Origin: Asterias rubens
Lineage: Eukaryota > Echinodermata > Asteroidea > Forcipulatida > Asteriidae
DNA length: 64,000 nucleotides
NCBI RefSeq assembly: GCF_902459465.1
Contig: NC_047081.1
Location: 11,313,857 to 11,377,856, forward strand
Direction of reading: 5' to 3'
The position numbers and the translations under genes are program-made. Shown piece by piece: positions 34,459 through 47,900 of the stretch. How positions within the stretch are numbered: the first letter of the stretch is position 1; every line of letters begins with the position of its first letter. The notes under the pieces are model-generated. The model saw nothing but the letters and a program-made list of their open reading frames with translations. It was not told the DNA's origin and did not search any database.

Positions 34459-34958
34459 TTAACCCTAACCCTTTCAAAAACGAAGCAATACAGACGTATG
34501 TAGGCCTATGTTCATTTTTTTTCCTTCTTCATATTAAAATTAGTTCAGAAAAGTAATTAACATACAAAGCGTCATGTGACTGAGTGTGCCTATTATACGG
34601 GGCTAGCTGACTGTGAACTTCAGAGTATGTGATTCATGACCAACGAACAATGGCATCTAATCGGGGCTTCAGGACTCAGTCAAAAAACCTCGCTGGAGAT
34701 TTACATTCAGTGACGATCCCTTTTGATATCGAGAGCTTATATAGCCAGCGGGACCATCCAAACACCACTTCTTGTACACGGGGGTTTGGCCCATGGATTG
34801 AGCAGAAATTCCAAATCAGTGGTGACAAATTACTTGTTTTAAAAGCATTTTTTTTAATAACAAAACAAACCAGTTGGTTGGTAAGTTGTTTGCAACAGCT
34901 ATATTTCTAAAAACAAAACAAAAAAACACAGACCACAGAAAGGAAATTATCTCTTTAA

Positions 34959-35109
34959 AGGCACATAGACATTATTGGTAATAACACTCAAAAAACTAAC
35001 TTGTATAAACGAACAATGGAGAGCTGTTGTATTGATAGTATAAAACATTTTGAGAAACGGCTCCTTCTGAAGTAACGTGTTTTTTTTATAAAGAGGAAAT
35101 TTGTCATCC

Positions 35110-35186
<77 letters not shown>

Positions 35187-35416
35187 TAAACAAATTATAT
35201 AAAATCCTTCAGGCCTGAAACCTCTTTTAGGCATCTGAAATCACAACAATAAATGTGTAACAAGGTTTTTTTTCTTCCATTTCTCTTGCAACTATATATG
35301 ACAAATGAGTCAAGATTTTCACGGATTTCTTATTTTATGCAATGTTAGGATACACTTAGTGAAAATATTCCATTGTATTTTTTGACAATATATTACCAAA
35401 AATGTGCTCGGTGCCT
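34959..35416. repeat. Diverged family A MITE carrying a (TAA)n expansion
   Basis: It starts after TTAA (34955-34958) with AGGCACATAGACATTATTGG and ends with ATTACCAAAAATGTGCTCGG. The interior keeps TTTTGAGAAACGGCTCCTTC and related family words. The (TAA)n array interrupts it. Confidence 0.75.
35113..35186. repeat. (TAA)n microsatellite, about 24 units
   Basis: Uninterrupted trinucleotide array, directly readable, inside a MITE. Confidence 0.95.
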
Positions 35417-36185
35417 CGACACTTGGTTTTACACCCCATAACATTGTCTCAAAACAGTTTTCAAATTTAAAAAAGGTCTACCCACCTCCAGTTTGCCTGG
35501 TCAAATCTAAGAAAAGATAACTAACAATATATCCAGGTGGAGTGTTTGCTTTCCATCCTTGTGGTCACTATATTTATCACCACTTTTGTGCTGATCTTTA
35601 ACCTCTCAAAAATATCGGCCGGTCACACCAATCTTTTTCAGATAACAGAAAATGATTTATGATATAAGTTTAGTAATTCTTTAGAATCGCACCTTGATTA
35701 AAATGACCTTTTTGATATCGATTGTACTTGAGCTGCTGTTTGAACCCACCCTATATAAAGGAAGAATCTATTGAAATTTGGGTCACTGGATTTAGGGTTG
35801 AAGAAGAAGAAGAAAAAAAACCACAAACTTCTCAAATAATTTGATTGGATAATACACGATTTACTTGAAAATGTTCACAATATTCTTGCAAGGTTGAACT
35901 GTGGATGTGGAATGTTATCAGACACTCCCGCGATTGTTTAACGTTCTGCTTAGATGTTGTTCAGTGGGTTTTATTATGATTCCATTGTGGTGTATTATGT
36001 AGTTTTCTGATTATTAATATTATTATTTATTTCAAGTAGTTTATTTATGATTGTGTGTTATTCATTTTTCCTGGATTGCATGTATTAACAAATTTCCTCC
36101 ATGGTAGGATCAATAAAAATTGAAACGAATTTAATTCAATTAAACTGAATAATAAAAGCACCCGGTGAAAATCTCTATTGAATAA

Positions 36186-36306
36186 TGTGGTTCTGAAGGA
36201 ACCAGTATAGGCTCTACGTTTCGATCAGCTACTCTGGTCGTCTTCAGGAGGAGGCTCATAATTCTATACGAATCGGACATTTTGATAAATTATGTCCGAT
36301 TCGTAA
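36186..36306. repeat. Fragment of palindromic family D plus a 14-bp perfect hairpin
   Basis: GTGGTTCTGAAGGAACCAGT and CTACGTTTCGATCAGC ... CTCTGGTCGTCTTCAGGAGG match the loop of the element at 58445-58619. Next to it, TACGAATCGGACAT (36267-36280) and ATGTCCGATTCGTA (36292-36305) are exact reverse complements. Confidence 0.7.
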
Positions 36307-36932
36307 AAACATCAGATAAATTGCTCAGGGGAAAACAAATCAAACCAATGAAGTTTATGTGAAACAGAAACACAGAATTTTTCCAACTTCATGTCCAACC
36401 CTTTTTAAAAAACAAAAAACCGTGCACCATTCTTGTATATCGTGGTCAACAGCCAAGCTTAATCAAACTACAATAGAGAGCATACGTTCGTAAAGAAACC
36501 AATTCAGGTCTAAACTGTTAAGCTGTCTGAACATGCACCATTGTCTTTTCTCAAAATGTCCAGACAGATCAAAAAATCGTACGTGATGAATGAACACTAT
36601 ACAATTACCAAACAATACACGAGACCTTGCACCTTTTCAAAAGACAGAGTTATAGATTACTTTATTGTCTCCATAAATAAACAACCTTAATCCCATATTC
36701 AATAAACATGACCTTAGACTTATTGCGACATAAGACGTGCTTATGCCTTCCCTCAGTTTCTGCTTGGTTGGTTAATAAAAACTTGAATGGTTTCCTAATC
36801 GGTTACAAGGACGAGTAAAGTTAGGCTTGTGTTCCAAGTTTATTTTTGTGGCTTTTTGCAGTTTCAGAGCTTTTAAGAGAAAAGGTGCGCCTCAGATAAC
36901 CGACGAGTGTTTCATGTTTAGTTTTTATCTTG

Positions 36933-37219
36933 AAGGCACTGGAAAAGTTGTCAAAGACCAGTGTGCTCCCTTGGTGTATATATCAACATGTCCTTAAAAT
37001 AACAAATCTGTACAAAGAAATTGGTCCAATTGGTTTTCGAAGTTGCAAGAAAACAATGATGCAACACGTTACTTTGTGGTATACAATAATTTTGAGCTTT
37101 CAGATGCATATTAAAAGGCTTCCGAAATTATACCTCTTTGTCAGAAACTACGTTAGGGTTTCTCGTTACCAAGTAATTTTTATGCTAAAAATAATTTTGA
37201 GTAAATACCTATGGTGCCA
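36933..37219. repeat. Degenerate family A MITE
   Basis: AAGGCACTGGAAAAGTTGTC at the left and AATACCTATGGTGCCA at the right are decayed family-A ends. GTTGTCAAAGACCAGTGTGC and CGAAGTTGCAAGAAAACAAT match the family interior in the orientation of 48183-48560. Confidence 0.65.
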
Positions 37220-37842
37220 TGTGCGTTATATATTCAAAAAACGAGTTATCATGAAAAATGATTTGTAAAAACTTTTGCATGAAACGGTCGTTCTACAAAA
37301 GAACAGTTACTTATGTACCCAACAATCGTCGTATACAAAGTCTCGTAGGTTTGAATCTGGGGCGTTTGTGTGAAGTTTACTGGCGGCCAAGATTTCTTAT
37401 CTGTCGGCTGAACAAAGTTCGTAAAAATGTTGATTTCTTTCAATATTCGATTAATATTTAATGTCTCACACACTTTGGTCATGTTTCAATATTTGTTTGA
37501 CTCCCCGAACCGCAGACACATAACTGATTTGAATACAACATAAAACCCCATGTATAGTTTCATCGAGACAAACAAAAAGATGACATTAAAGAAAAAAATA
37601 AGAACAAATTTAGTCATCGTTTAGAAAATGAACAATAACACTGTGCCATTGTGCCACCCTTAAATTTAGCCCATGAGTTTCTAATTGGTATCAGCATCAT
37701 CCCTATGTAAAATCTGTGTTGGAGGTAAATAATATTAGAGATCGTACAGTATTGGTTGCAATGTTTTATCATCATGTCTGTCTATTTACACAAACACTCG
37801 AGCGTTACATCGGCATACCACCTATATAACGTAACCAGATGT

Positions 37843-37873
37843 CGGGAGGGGGGAGGGGCGGGGGGAGGGAGGG
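37843..37873 (+). other. G-rich tract, G-quadruplex-type
   Basis: At least five G runs of 3-6 bases with single-base spacers (GGGAGGGGGGAGGGGCGGGG and onward). No gene is adjacent. Confidence 0.6.
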
Positions 37874-39583
37874 TCACCCGATGGTCTTGAACCTATGTAG
37901 CAACGGACTTTGAACGTGTAAAACACACACACTAAGCATCGAAGGGTTTTGAGGATCTACTTGCAAAACACCCAGCAACTAATGGTGTAAAATTCAGGGG
38001 TGTGAAAAGCATTCGGCTCTCATACCGGGGAAAGAAATTCGTCCCGGGAAGTAGGTCCCCTGGGTCAGTGTGCTGTGCCCTTCAGGGTGTGCGATTTGAC
38101 GGCACCCAATTGCGGTTCAAACACCGAAGTTTTCCCTTGTCGGTATTTTCATTGGTGTTGTTCTATTACCATGGTCTTTTCAAAACAAAACGATAAAAAA
38201 ACTGTGAACGTTTCATGCAATCCAAATCTAGGCATTATTATTATCGCACTTTTTTCCGGAGTGGGGACACATTTTCTATGACCCGATTTGTAGTGCTTTA
38301 TTGTAGAATAACCATTTTTCATTTTAAACACCAAGCGTAGAAAACTCCGACGTGCAGAACAGCAACCTTTTAACTCCAAACACATGGCCGATTTGCAAGA
38401 AGTAGGCACGTCACTGTGGTTGCAAATAGTTTACTTCCATGACTGAACTACACCCAAGAGGAAAACAAATCTCTAAACCCCAGAGAGTGACGTCAGAAGT
38501 AAAATATAAACCATTGAAAAAAAAACACTGTTTGTAAACCCACACCCGAATAAGGCGAAAACGAAAGGGCATGTAGAACTCCCAGTGAACAAGGGGTCAA
38601 TCTATGACCCTTTTACAGCTGCACAATGAACGTCAACAATACGTGTTTACGATAAAAAAAAATGACTGCATTGTGAAGAAATCTAATCATTCTTTTGAAC
38701 TCGTCTCAATAGAAAAAAACACTACAAATGTTGTACCTATAGTTAAAGCTCAGACAATGACAGGATTGGTGATTTTTAGAACAACAAATTCCAATCTGAA
38801 AGCTCATGGTACCAAAAATGACAAGATGTTTACGTCTGAATGACGTCGAGAAAACTTATAGCATTTTGAAGATCCTCAAAATCACCGTTGATTATTTCGA
38901 TAGTACGAAAAATGGATAATGTATAGGCATATAGAATTTCCTGACGCTAGTTTTCTTTGTTGTTTTCACCGCTTTTCACCAGCCTGGTAAAGTTTTCATC
39001 GGGGGTGAAATTTTATAGGCCTGTATTGCTCATAAAAAGATAAATATGCCTACATTAATTTATTTAAATAAAACTATGTTTTAAGCAATTAATAAACATG
39101 ATACGCAACGTTTCATTGGACGTGGTGTCATGGTTGCGTTTAGACCCAGGTTTAGTTGGATGGTTTGAGTACATGGAAACTAGGTTTCCCGGCCACCAAC
39201 AAAAATTCATTCAAAAAACACAAAGCTCATTCAGTTTCGGTAGCAAAGGAATGCCATCAGCATTCAACAGTTAAAAGAGTGATCTGTATTAAACAGTTTA
39301 GTATTCACTAGTCAAATAGGACCATTTAAATTCATTAGGTCCCAAAATTTATTCAATTTATCATTCAGTTACAAAAGGCATAGGGAGGCTGGTCAGTCAT
39401 TCAATTTAATCAGTTATAGAAAATAGGTCACTTGGTATAGGCCTATACAGTAGACTTATAGTAGAAATTCAACTGAGGAATGGTGAAAATGTATAGTCTC
39501 TAATACCTATGAAATAGAACAACTGAAACAAACCTCAAATGGAAAACGAAACTCCTTTTGAATTAATTCGAAGTCGTTTTTAA

Positions 39584-39843
39584 AGGCATTGGACACGTTT
39601 GGTAATTGCTAAATTTGGGATCAATTGGTCACCGAAGTCGCAAGAAAATAATGAAGTAAAAAATTAACCTTGTTGCACATTTTGTGTGTTTTCATATGAC
39701 ATTGAAAGTCCTTTTCATAGTCAAATAAAGTAAGAATTATCGAGAATTACCTCTTTCTCAAAAACTACGTTACTTCAAAGGGAGTCGTTTCTCGTAATTT
39801 GTTATCCGCAACTCCTCGTTATTACCAAACGTGTCCAGTGCCT
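39584..39843. repeat. Family A-related MITE (260 bp)
   Basis: TTAA (39580-39583) precedes AGGCATTGGACACGTTTGG, and the right end is CCAAACGTGTCCAGTGCCT. The central GTTTGG in place of ATTGG marks a subfamily. The right TTAA is lost. Confidence 0.8.
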
Positions 39844-40462
39844 ATCATGAAACTGAGTTATATATTTTGATGAAATTGGCTAGTGAGAAAACCCGTAATG
39901 ATAAACAGTTTTATTATAGTCTCACCTCATCAATGAAGTCCTAAAGTGCACAGGAAAAGGAAAATAAATATCAAACAGATGAGTTATTTTCAGCGAAGTT
40001 TTGAAACTTGTTCACGTTTGAAACGGAGCGGTTCTGCAGTGTGGTAAGATGACGCCGACGAATTAACTCTTTATAAACAAAATGTATTTCTAAAAACAAA
40101 AACCCAAATAATAACAACATCGTAAGATTGATCAGTAAAATATAACATCTTATCTTTGACATGAATATTGCTACTTAAGTCTAGACAATACAAAAACAAA
40201 TTTCATACTTTAGGACGGACCATGAACCAAGGCGAACGGACCGAAGCAAAGTCTACTTGGCCGGTGTGCAAAACAAATGTTTTTTTTTTATATCTAGAGA
40301 TTTACAGATCTTTCGATAATTAACTGAATACTTTGATTCGGAAAACCAGTGGTTGATATCTCAACGTTTCGATCACTCTTACAAAAAAGTCCTATATGTG
40401 AAATGCCTATAGCATCCATAGTATTTAAATATAGGATTCCTATTTTATAGGATCCTTATAGA

Positions 40463-40489
40463 TTTTTTTTTTTTGGGGGGGGGGGGGGG
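40463..40489. repeat. T(12)G(15) homopolymer junction
   Basis: Twelve T followed directly by fifteen G, readable from the sequence. Confidence 0.9.
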
Positions 40490-42251
40490 TAGTTAAGGGA
40501 AGGGCAGTATGCTCTGGTGGTCTTCAGTAACCAAAAAAAGGAAGATACCTAAATCCCTCTACTCGGCCATTCAGTTCCTAGTTACTTCCGATTGACCAGT
40601 CTATAATGCTATAAATAGACACAATCAGACAACTCGACCTTGGGTGGAGCGGTCTGCTGTCACGAGTTATAGATTGTTCGGATGGACCCTATAAAGGCCA
40701 TCACTGCCGCGGGTCCTGAGGTCCCACCCCCAAGGGGGATCGAACCTTGGACCAGACGCTGACCGTAATCAGTGGTCAGTGTCAACGCGGCCTGAAAACC
40801 AACTACATTATCCACGACCCTGGGAAAACTCACATGGTTGGTTATTTACATACAAAAGTTGCTCCGTTTTCTACCTTTGACCCCGTCGCCTCATTTTCCT
40901 GTTTTACTTTACAACGCGCCTTGGAACGAGAGTTTTGGAAATGGAATGTATCTCGACATAGTAAAAAAAAAAAAACCACTACGACACTGATAAAACAAAC
41001 AACAGATATCAATTATTGTACATAGTAGAGAACCATTTCTCTTTTATTTTTTATTATTAAATTAACAATGTTTCACATTTCCGATGACAAAGAAATACGA
41101 GTAAGCAATTTCATTTTACAGCTTAACAAAAAGAAGCATTATTTGTTTTGTTTTTTAACTTAGTGATGTTTTCTGTTTCACCTCCGTAGAACGGCTGGAC
41201 TAATAGCCCGCCCTCTACAGTCGTAAAATCAACAGTCTCCGACCCAACAGCAGTGCACACCTACAGATAAATATTTCAGTGATATGTATTGCCGTAGATT
41301 CAGTACAGTCAAGAAAAAAACTTATAGATATTTTTTAAAATCGTTTTCTTCAAAGGCAGAAATAGACACCTGAAAGTCAAAATCACGACTGCTATTACTT
41401 TTTGGAAGTAAAAAGACGAAAACAGATTAAGATTCACTTTATATACATAATATAAACATTAAGTATGTATAAAGTTTCTACACTTATTTTATCATGGCAT
41501 TATAGTCTAAAAGTAGTCTTTGGTCAAGGCGCCACGCTGGAAGAGCAATTATCCCCTATATACATACTTGTGTTGTTATCAAGTGGTGTAGCATTTGATC
41601 GCCTTGACTGAAGACTAGACTAAATGTTGCACATAACACCAAAGTCATGATTGATTGAAAACAAAAAACAAGTAACACACCTCGGCACACATTGCAAAAG
41701 TAGCATTTAAAAACAAATTATCTATCACTGATCATATATGACATTAGAAATTGCATGGAAAAAATGTACACACTTTTGTTAAACAATTAACGACGTAATT
41801 CATTTTTGCCATTATTCAAATTCAATTAAAACACCCCCATATTTCTCTCGAAACTCACAAAAATATACATTTGTCTTGCTACATGAATAACTTACGTTAA
41901 CGCACAAGGGTAGTTGCTGCCATCATTTACTTCACACAAAATAGTTTAAGAATGCTCCAAAAGTGGATAACTTTGTCTTCTTTAAACCACAAAAATCTTT
42001 ACATGATTGAATTTAAAAACTGTTTGACGACTTTTAAAAGTGGCATTATAATAATATCTTATGGTCCACAACTGAAACAATGTCATGTCTCTCCATGCAC
42101 TCAGGTATTATTTTGATTGCCAAGTATTGACTCGACCACTTAATGAATATTTCACTAAAATCTACCGACAAAACTTCAACAATGTCTTGAAATTAGCTGG
42201 TTTACAGTTGACACTCGTTATAAAGGGGAATGTAACAAAGTTGTACACTCA

Positions 42252-42438
42252 GGGCCCAATTTCAAAAAGCTGCTTAAGCACAAAAAGTAGCTAAGCATAA
42301 CTATGCTTACCAGAGTAAGGTAACCAGCTAAACTACCACGTCGCATGTGCAACTTGTGACTGGTATCCTGCTCATTTCTGCTGAGCAGACGATTGATCAG
42401 CAATATTTTCTGCTAAAGCAGCTCTATGAAGTTGGCCC
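42252..42438. repeat. Palindromic interspersed repeat, 'GGGCCCAATTTCA' family, full copy
   Basis: It begins GGGCCCAATTTCAAAAAGCT and ends AGCTCTATGAAGTTGGCCC, with internal TTAAGCA/TGCTAA inverted pairs. Other copies are at 3240-3424, 4893-4967, 22247-22439, 47600-47876 and 59129-59325. Confidence 0.8.
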
Positions 42439-42583
42439 CATAAGTCCTTGATCTCATTTCTGCGTCTTTCTGTGTCTTTGTTATACAGTCCTCTTATAAC
42501 AATTCTTCAGTTATGAAAAGGTAATTTTGCCAGTCCTTGGACAGTTGTGTGCGTAGCGGTTGATTGGTTGTATTGGGATGAGT

Positions 42584-42686
42584 GGAATACGGAAAAATAT
42601 AGCACCTCGGCGTCCAATATCCAACGAGGCCGAAGGCAGAATTGGATATTGGACGTACGCAGACGTGCTATATTTTCCGTATTTCC
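42584..42686. repeat. Nested double-stem inverted repeat
   Basis: Outer arms GGAATACGGAAAAATATAGC (42584-) and GCTATATTTTCCGTATTTCC (-42686) enclose inner arms CGTCCAATATCCAA (42611-42624) and TTGGATATTGGACG (42642-42655). It is non-coding, about 2.3 kb beyond the TET stop codon. Confidence 0.8.
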
Positions 42687-44993
42687 ATGAGCGGGCGTGT
42701 GATAACAAATTTATCTTCAAGTAAACTTGGCGCGTGACATAGAACACACAAGACGCATGTAGTGATATTAGCCGTGCAATATACATTTTTATCACCACTC
42801 CATTCTGCAGATCTGATTGGAGGATTAGCGCGTACTTGAAGATAATTCAGAATACAAGGGTATTGGAAAGGATGTGTTCTTCCAAGGTACTGTGGTGTAC
42901 AGGCAGTATGCATGATGTGGCTTCAAAATTCATGATCACAAAACTTTCAACATTGAAACTTTATGATTTTTTGTTTTTAAATAGAAAATCAGAATGCTGT
43001 ACCATCTCACGATTAAAAATTCTTAGTAAAATAAACCATCAGGATATGATTTTTAACTGCAGCGGAACAGATTTGAAATAGTTCTCTCTAACAGCGATTT
43101 GTTTTGACTTTGACATTTTTTATCACATTTTGCAGAGAGAGACATTCGACACAATAGAACTAGTTTTGTATACACCATCCAAATTAAATACATGTAATCA
43201 TCTACAAATTCTGTAATGCTTTGAATTACATTATTTCGTTTGTACATTATATACAACAACTCTACCTGGGTGAAAAAATTTACACTTTTTTGTCTAAAAT
43301 TTCTATATTTTCTTTTTACATTAAAACACAAGACAGTAACAAATCTTCTCTACACATTTCAAATTTCATCAAATTCTACAAGAATAATTTTTTAAACATT
43401 TTAAATCGGATTTTTCCCTTTAAGAGATTACTTTTGAGAGACAATTAAAAAGATTTCCAACCCTCTTCTTAAAAGCGAAAAACAAAATTGAACAATTTTT
43501 TTGAGGGGATTTGAAAAATAGGTCTACACAATTTGTTATAATTTGTTGTTCAGATAAAATATACAAAACCATTCCTTTTGATTAATCAGGAATAAAAAGG
43601 AACAAAGTTCAAGAACAAGCGAGTAAAAGAAACAACCCACACTCTATGTCATATTAACATTTAAAAAAAAAAAAAAAACAAGGAACTATTGTGTCCAAAA
43701 CAAAAAACTTTAAAAAATAATAGCTTATCACAGAAAGCACAAACATGTTAAAGCCTACTCACACACGTACACTATTATAACTTAAAAAAAGTGATTAATT
43801 GTCTACACTCATTTAAAAAACATTTTGTACAACCCATTATTCATTTGTTTCCAAGAAACCAAAGAAAAATTACTTAATTAATAATTATTCAATAATTATT
43901 TTAAAATTTATTTGTCATGGTAATTTCAGTTGTATTTTTTTTTTAAAAACAATACAGTACCTTTACAAATTGTTTTGATTTGCCTCAACAAAAGATCAGG
44001 CAAAAACACCAATAAAATTTAAAGACTATAAAACTTGGTCCAATCACGCGAGACCCTTGTGACAGAATACTCAGGAAAAAGTCCTTTTTGTCACTTGATT
44101 GGTCAGATGAATATTCATGATTTTATCTCTTTGGCTGGCAGTGAGATAGCGCATCAACCAATCAAAATCATTCTTTGATGCACCCAAATCAATGGGCCAG
44201 TTAAATGTCATAGGTCAGGCTTCGGCCATTGAGCACGTCATCTTGAAGACCTTTTAAAAAGCCAAAAGCCAATACTTTTCAACAGAAAATATGGGAATAT
44301 GGGAAGAGCTGCTGTTCGAAATAGCCGAGATTTGAAGGGGGCTCAACCCACACCACATACGTCCTGACTCGTAATACAATTCCCAACATAGAATATATAC
44401 TTAGTATAAACAACTGGGGTACAGTCTTCCCCAGTTTAAAACAAAATCTTACTTCAAAATAACATTTCTAAAATTCCCTTCTGGATTACGTAAGGGAATG
44501 AAGACATTAAATATCTTGTTTCATGTAATATATTCTATGATGGGTACAGATTAAAAAAAATCATTACAATTTATTTTGGAATTACAACATAGCACCAAAA
44601 GAGTACTTTTTCTTTTACCAGTTTGAGGTATGAAAATTTGATATAAAAATGGCGAGTTGTGTTTTTTACCTGATGATTAAGAATTTTTTAATAATTGTTT
44701 TTACAGAAACTACGCCAGATTTGGTTGGTGAACAGTTAGAATGAACCAAAGCCTGGTAAATGAATCACCTTAGTGTGTTATCCATGAAACAGAATTGGCA
44801 ATCTCATTATTGGAATCGTTTTTTTTTAAAGGCAAATAACTAAAATCCGATGTTTAAAAAAAACTTTTCTGATTGGGGTGAACTCAGATCTAAAGTGCAT
44901 AGCAATGAAGTTGCAAGGTTAGTGCATAGGGCGAAGGGTGAACAAATATCCCACTGCATGGAGTAACAGATTTTGTTTTAAAATTCCAGCTAT

Positions 44994-47900
44994 CTATACC
45001 CACTTCTGGTACGGACCCGTGACAGTCGGGAAAGCTGTCGATGTCAGGGTGGTGACCGTGCTCGTGGACGGCGTAGGGGCGCCCTTCGTTGGTACCTTCT
45101 TGGAGTCTGTGTTGTACTTAATCTTAGTCTTGTCTGGAATCACAGTGTCGTCGCTGGTGGAGAGGCGCCGCTTACGACCTTTACGCGGGGGTGGGGTCTC
45201 CCCGTTGAGACGCGCCGTTTCCTCAGCTTCTTCCTGTCGCGCCTGCATCTTACGCTCGTACTCCTCCAGCCCATGGTGACGGAAGTTCATGTGCTTGTGC
45301 TGGTAGAAGACAAGACTGATGCGGGTGGGATGTTGTCGCACTGGCTTGATGAGTGACGTGGTAGCGTGGAGCTCCCGCTTTGCAACTTCAAAGAGGACCG
45401 AGCCGTGGGTGAGAGCAATAGCCACACCTCCGATTGTTGGGTCTCGGAAGCACTCTTCGCTGTCCGAGGTGCACTCCACTTCTGTGGGCTCTTCATGTTT
45501 AGGAGAGGGCTGAGGTAGAAGAGCTGAGGCAACTGGGACTGGAGTGCTTGGGTTTGAACCCCCTGCTTCCATCATCCGGAGATGCTCCGCTATAGTCTTG
45601 GTCTTCTCATGCTGTTGCTGTTGTTGGGAGGCGGAGCCTGAGGCAGAGGCTTCATGTAACCTTGGGTAAGGCTTGGTATCATGGGGTGGATAGCTCTGGG
45701 AGAGGTCACGGCGGGTGCTATTGTGGTCTGGGTGACCTTGCTGTTGTTGCTGTTGCTGTTGCTGCTGCTGCTGCTGCTGGTACATTGCGTATTTGTGGCT
45801 GTCTGATGAATTCCTTTGTGCATCATGCGGTCTGCCCTGCGAAGCTTGCCCACCTTCACGGTGACTGAAGTTGGGATAGTCTCGATGTTGGTGACTGGCT
45901 TCTGGCGGGAATGCACTTCTTGGATCACTTGAGGACTTTCCCCGCTCATGAAACGCAGACCCAAACGGAGGCGTCCCCTGGCTGGGGTAGGAGGGGTGGT
46001 GCTCCTGGGATGGGGTGCTCTCCCGGGAGGGGCTGTTCTGAAAGACTGGCGGCCTCCAAATGCTGTCTTTGGGACCAGAGTGGGTGGTGGTTGGATGATG
46101 CCCAAGATCCTGCCTCAGACCGTTGGACATTAGACTCTGGGAATATTTGGAGTCTGCAGACGAGGCGGCTGCATTTGGTCGCGGTGTATGGTGGTCTCTG
46201 CTCAAGTCCAATTGCTCTCCCCGTGAGCTACCGTATGCTGCAGCAGCCGCAGCAGCTGCTGCAGCTGCAGCAGGATGCTGAGGGCCGTACTTCATACCAT
46301 ACGCACTGTACATGGCGTCTCGCTCACTCCGTCCTTGTTTCATTAAGTTCCCTAATTGGTTCATATCAGGTTTCACATCCTCCATTGGAAGTCCGCTATA
46401 GTGTGGATACCTCATGTAGGCATGCGCTACACCCGCCATGTACGGGTCATTGGCGTACTGGCTCATGAAACGTGCCAGAGCAGGGTTCTGTTGAAGCTGC
46501 TCATGAGTTGCTAGCCCGACCATGCCCGGATGGGCGTACTGGGGTAAGAACATCCTCGCCTGGTGTGGGTACATTCGTGCCCAGTCAGGATGCATCGCCG
46601 CTGCTTGGGCGGCCTGAGCCGCAGCAGCGTTCATTTGCATGGCTTCCCGCTGCATACTCTCATACATCATGGGGTGTAATCCGTGCATCTCGGGCCTCAG
46701 CCCAGCCGCAGCGGCCAGCCCACTGGGCGTCATCTCCACTCCGGGCCATGCTGCCCGGACCTGCTCTACACTCTGCTGGTAGTGTGACCACAGATGTGGT
46801 GGAATCTGCATGATCTGAACAGCTGCTGATGATGCCGCTGCCTCTTGCTTGCTGGTCGGCTTCCCAGAACTCTTCCCCTCGGCAGCTTCCTTTGTCGGCG
46901 TGAAACTAGAACTCGCACTGTGATTACTTTGGTGGTTGCTACCCTGAGGCGTTGCTGCCCTGGCGGCTGCGGCTGCAGCGGCTGCTGCAGCTGCTGCAGC
47001 ACCCTTTCCTCTACTCGGACTGTTCTTATCACCATGACTGTGTCGATTGCCTCGGACCTGCGCCCCCTTTGGAATGACAGGATCCTGCTTCGGCCTCATC
47101 CTCGCCTTGTGGCGATAGTGTGTCAAGACTTCAATGGCATTACGTCTCACCTTCTCTTGTTGAGCCTCGACACTGCCGTACTCGTCTGTGTTGTCAAGGT
47201 AGTAAAGAGGCAGCACGTGCAGCTGCTCGTCGCCAGGGTCAGGCAGTCTGTCACGGATCTCTGATTTTGTTAATGTCACCACCTGCAGCACAAAGAAAAT
47301 GAACATTCAGATTGCAATTAGCTTCCTGCAGTTGGATCTTTTTTAAGTAGGATTTGAAACTTTGCATGGTGGGAGAATAGTCAGCTAAGGTTTGCGGTAG
47401 CACTATGTGTAAATCTCTTTGAGTAGTGTTGGTTCTGAAATGAACCGGTGGTTGACAACCCTTTACTTCCTGAAATTGATCAGAGCATACTGATCAAAGC
47501 GATTTTGTTATTTACATTGGAAGATTTCAAAAGAAACTAATTGGGCCCAAGACTCCCTTGGCCAAATTTCATGGCATTTGTAAATCAGAAAAAAAAAGCT
47601 AAACATTTGTCTGCTAAGCAAAAAATGCAGGAAACCAGTCACAAGTTGTACATGTGACGTGATTTCTTGGCTGGTAACCTTATTCTGGTAAGAGAAATCT
47701 TGCTGTGCTTTGCTACTTTATTAAAAAAATAATCTAAGCAAAACAATATTATGCTTAGCAGAATAAGGTTACCAGCCAATTTTGTCACATATACAATGTG
47801 TGACTGGCATCCTGCTTGTTATTTCTAATCAGGGATTTTTTAAGCAGTATTTTCTGCTTAAGCAGCTCTATGAAATTAGTCTTGAAGTGTTCTTCAAGCT

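Larger units (their letters stand above)
30395..44993. other. Long intergenic region between DDIT4 promoter and TET 3' end
   Basis: I can support no gene in these ~14.6 kb. It is dominated by MITEs (33213-33590, 34096-34458, 34959-35416, 36933-37219, 39584-39843, 42252-42438, 42584-42686). It also holds G-rich tracts, a (TAA)n microsatellite and a possible tRNA-like fragment at 40640-40800. The right part contains the TET 3' UTR; a reverse-strand AATAAA (TTTATT on plus at 44570-44575) is about 420 nt past the stop. Confidence 0.5.

Noticed and set aside
34464-34476. Telomere-like CCCTAA repeats
   Set aside because: Only two units (AACCCTAACCC); not enough to call an interstitial telomeric repeat.
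34947-35234. Minus-strand open frame with a long poly-tyrosine run
   Set aside because: It is the translation of the (TAA)n microsatellite inside a MITE; not a gene.
45590-46468. Open frames of 171 aa (minus, other frame) and 185 aa (plus)
   Set aside because: They overlap the final TET exon, whose frame is supported by strong homology; these are shadows of its GC-rich repeats.
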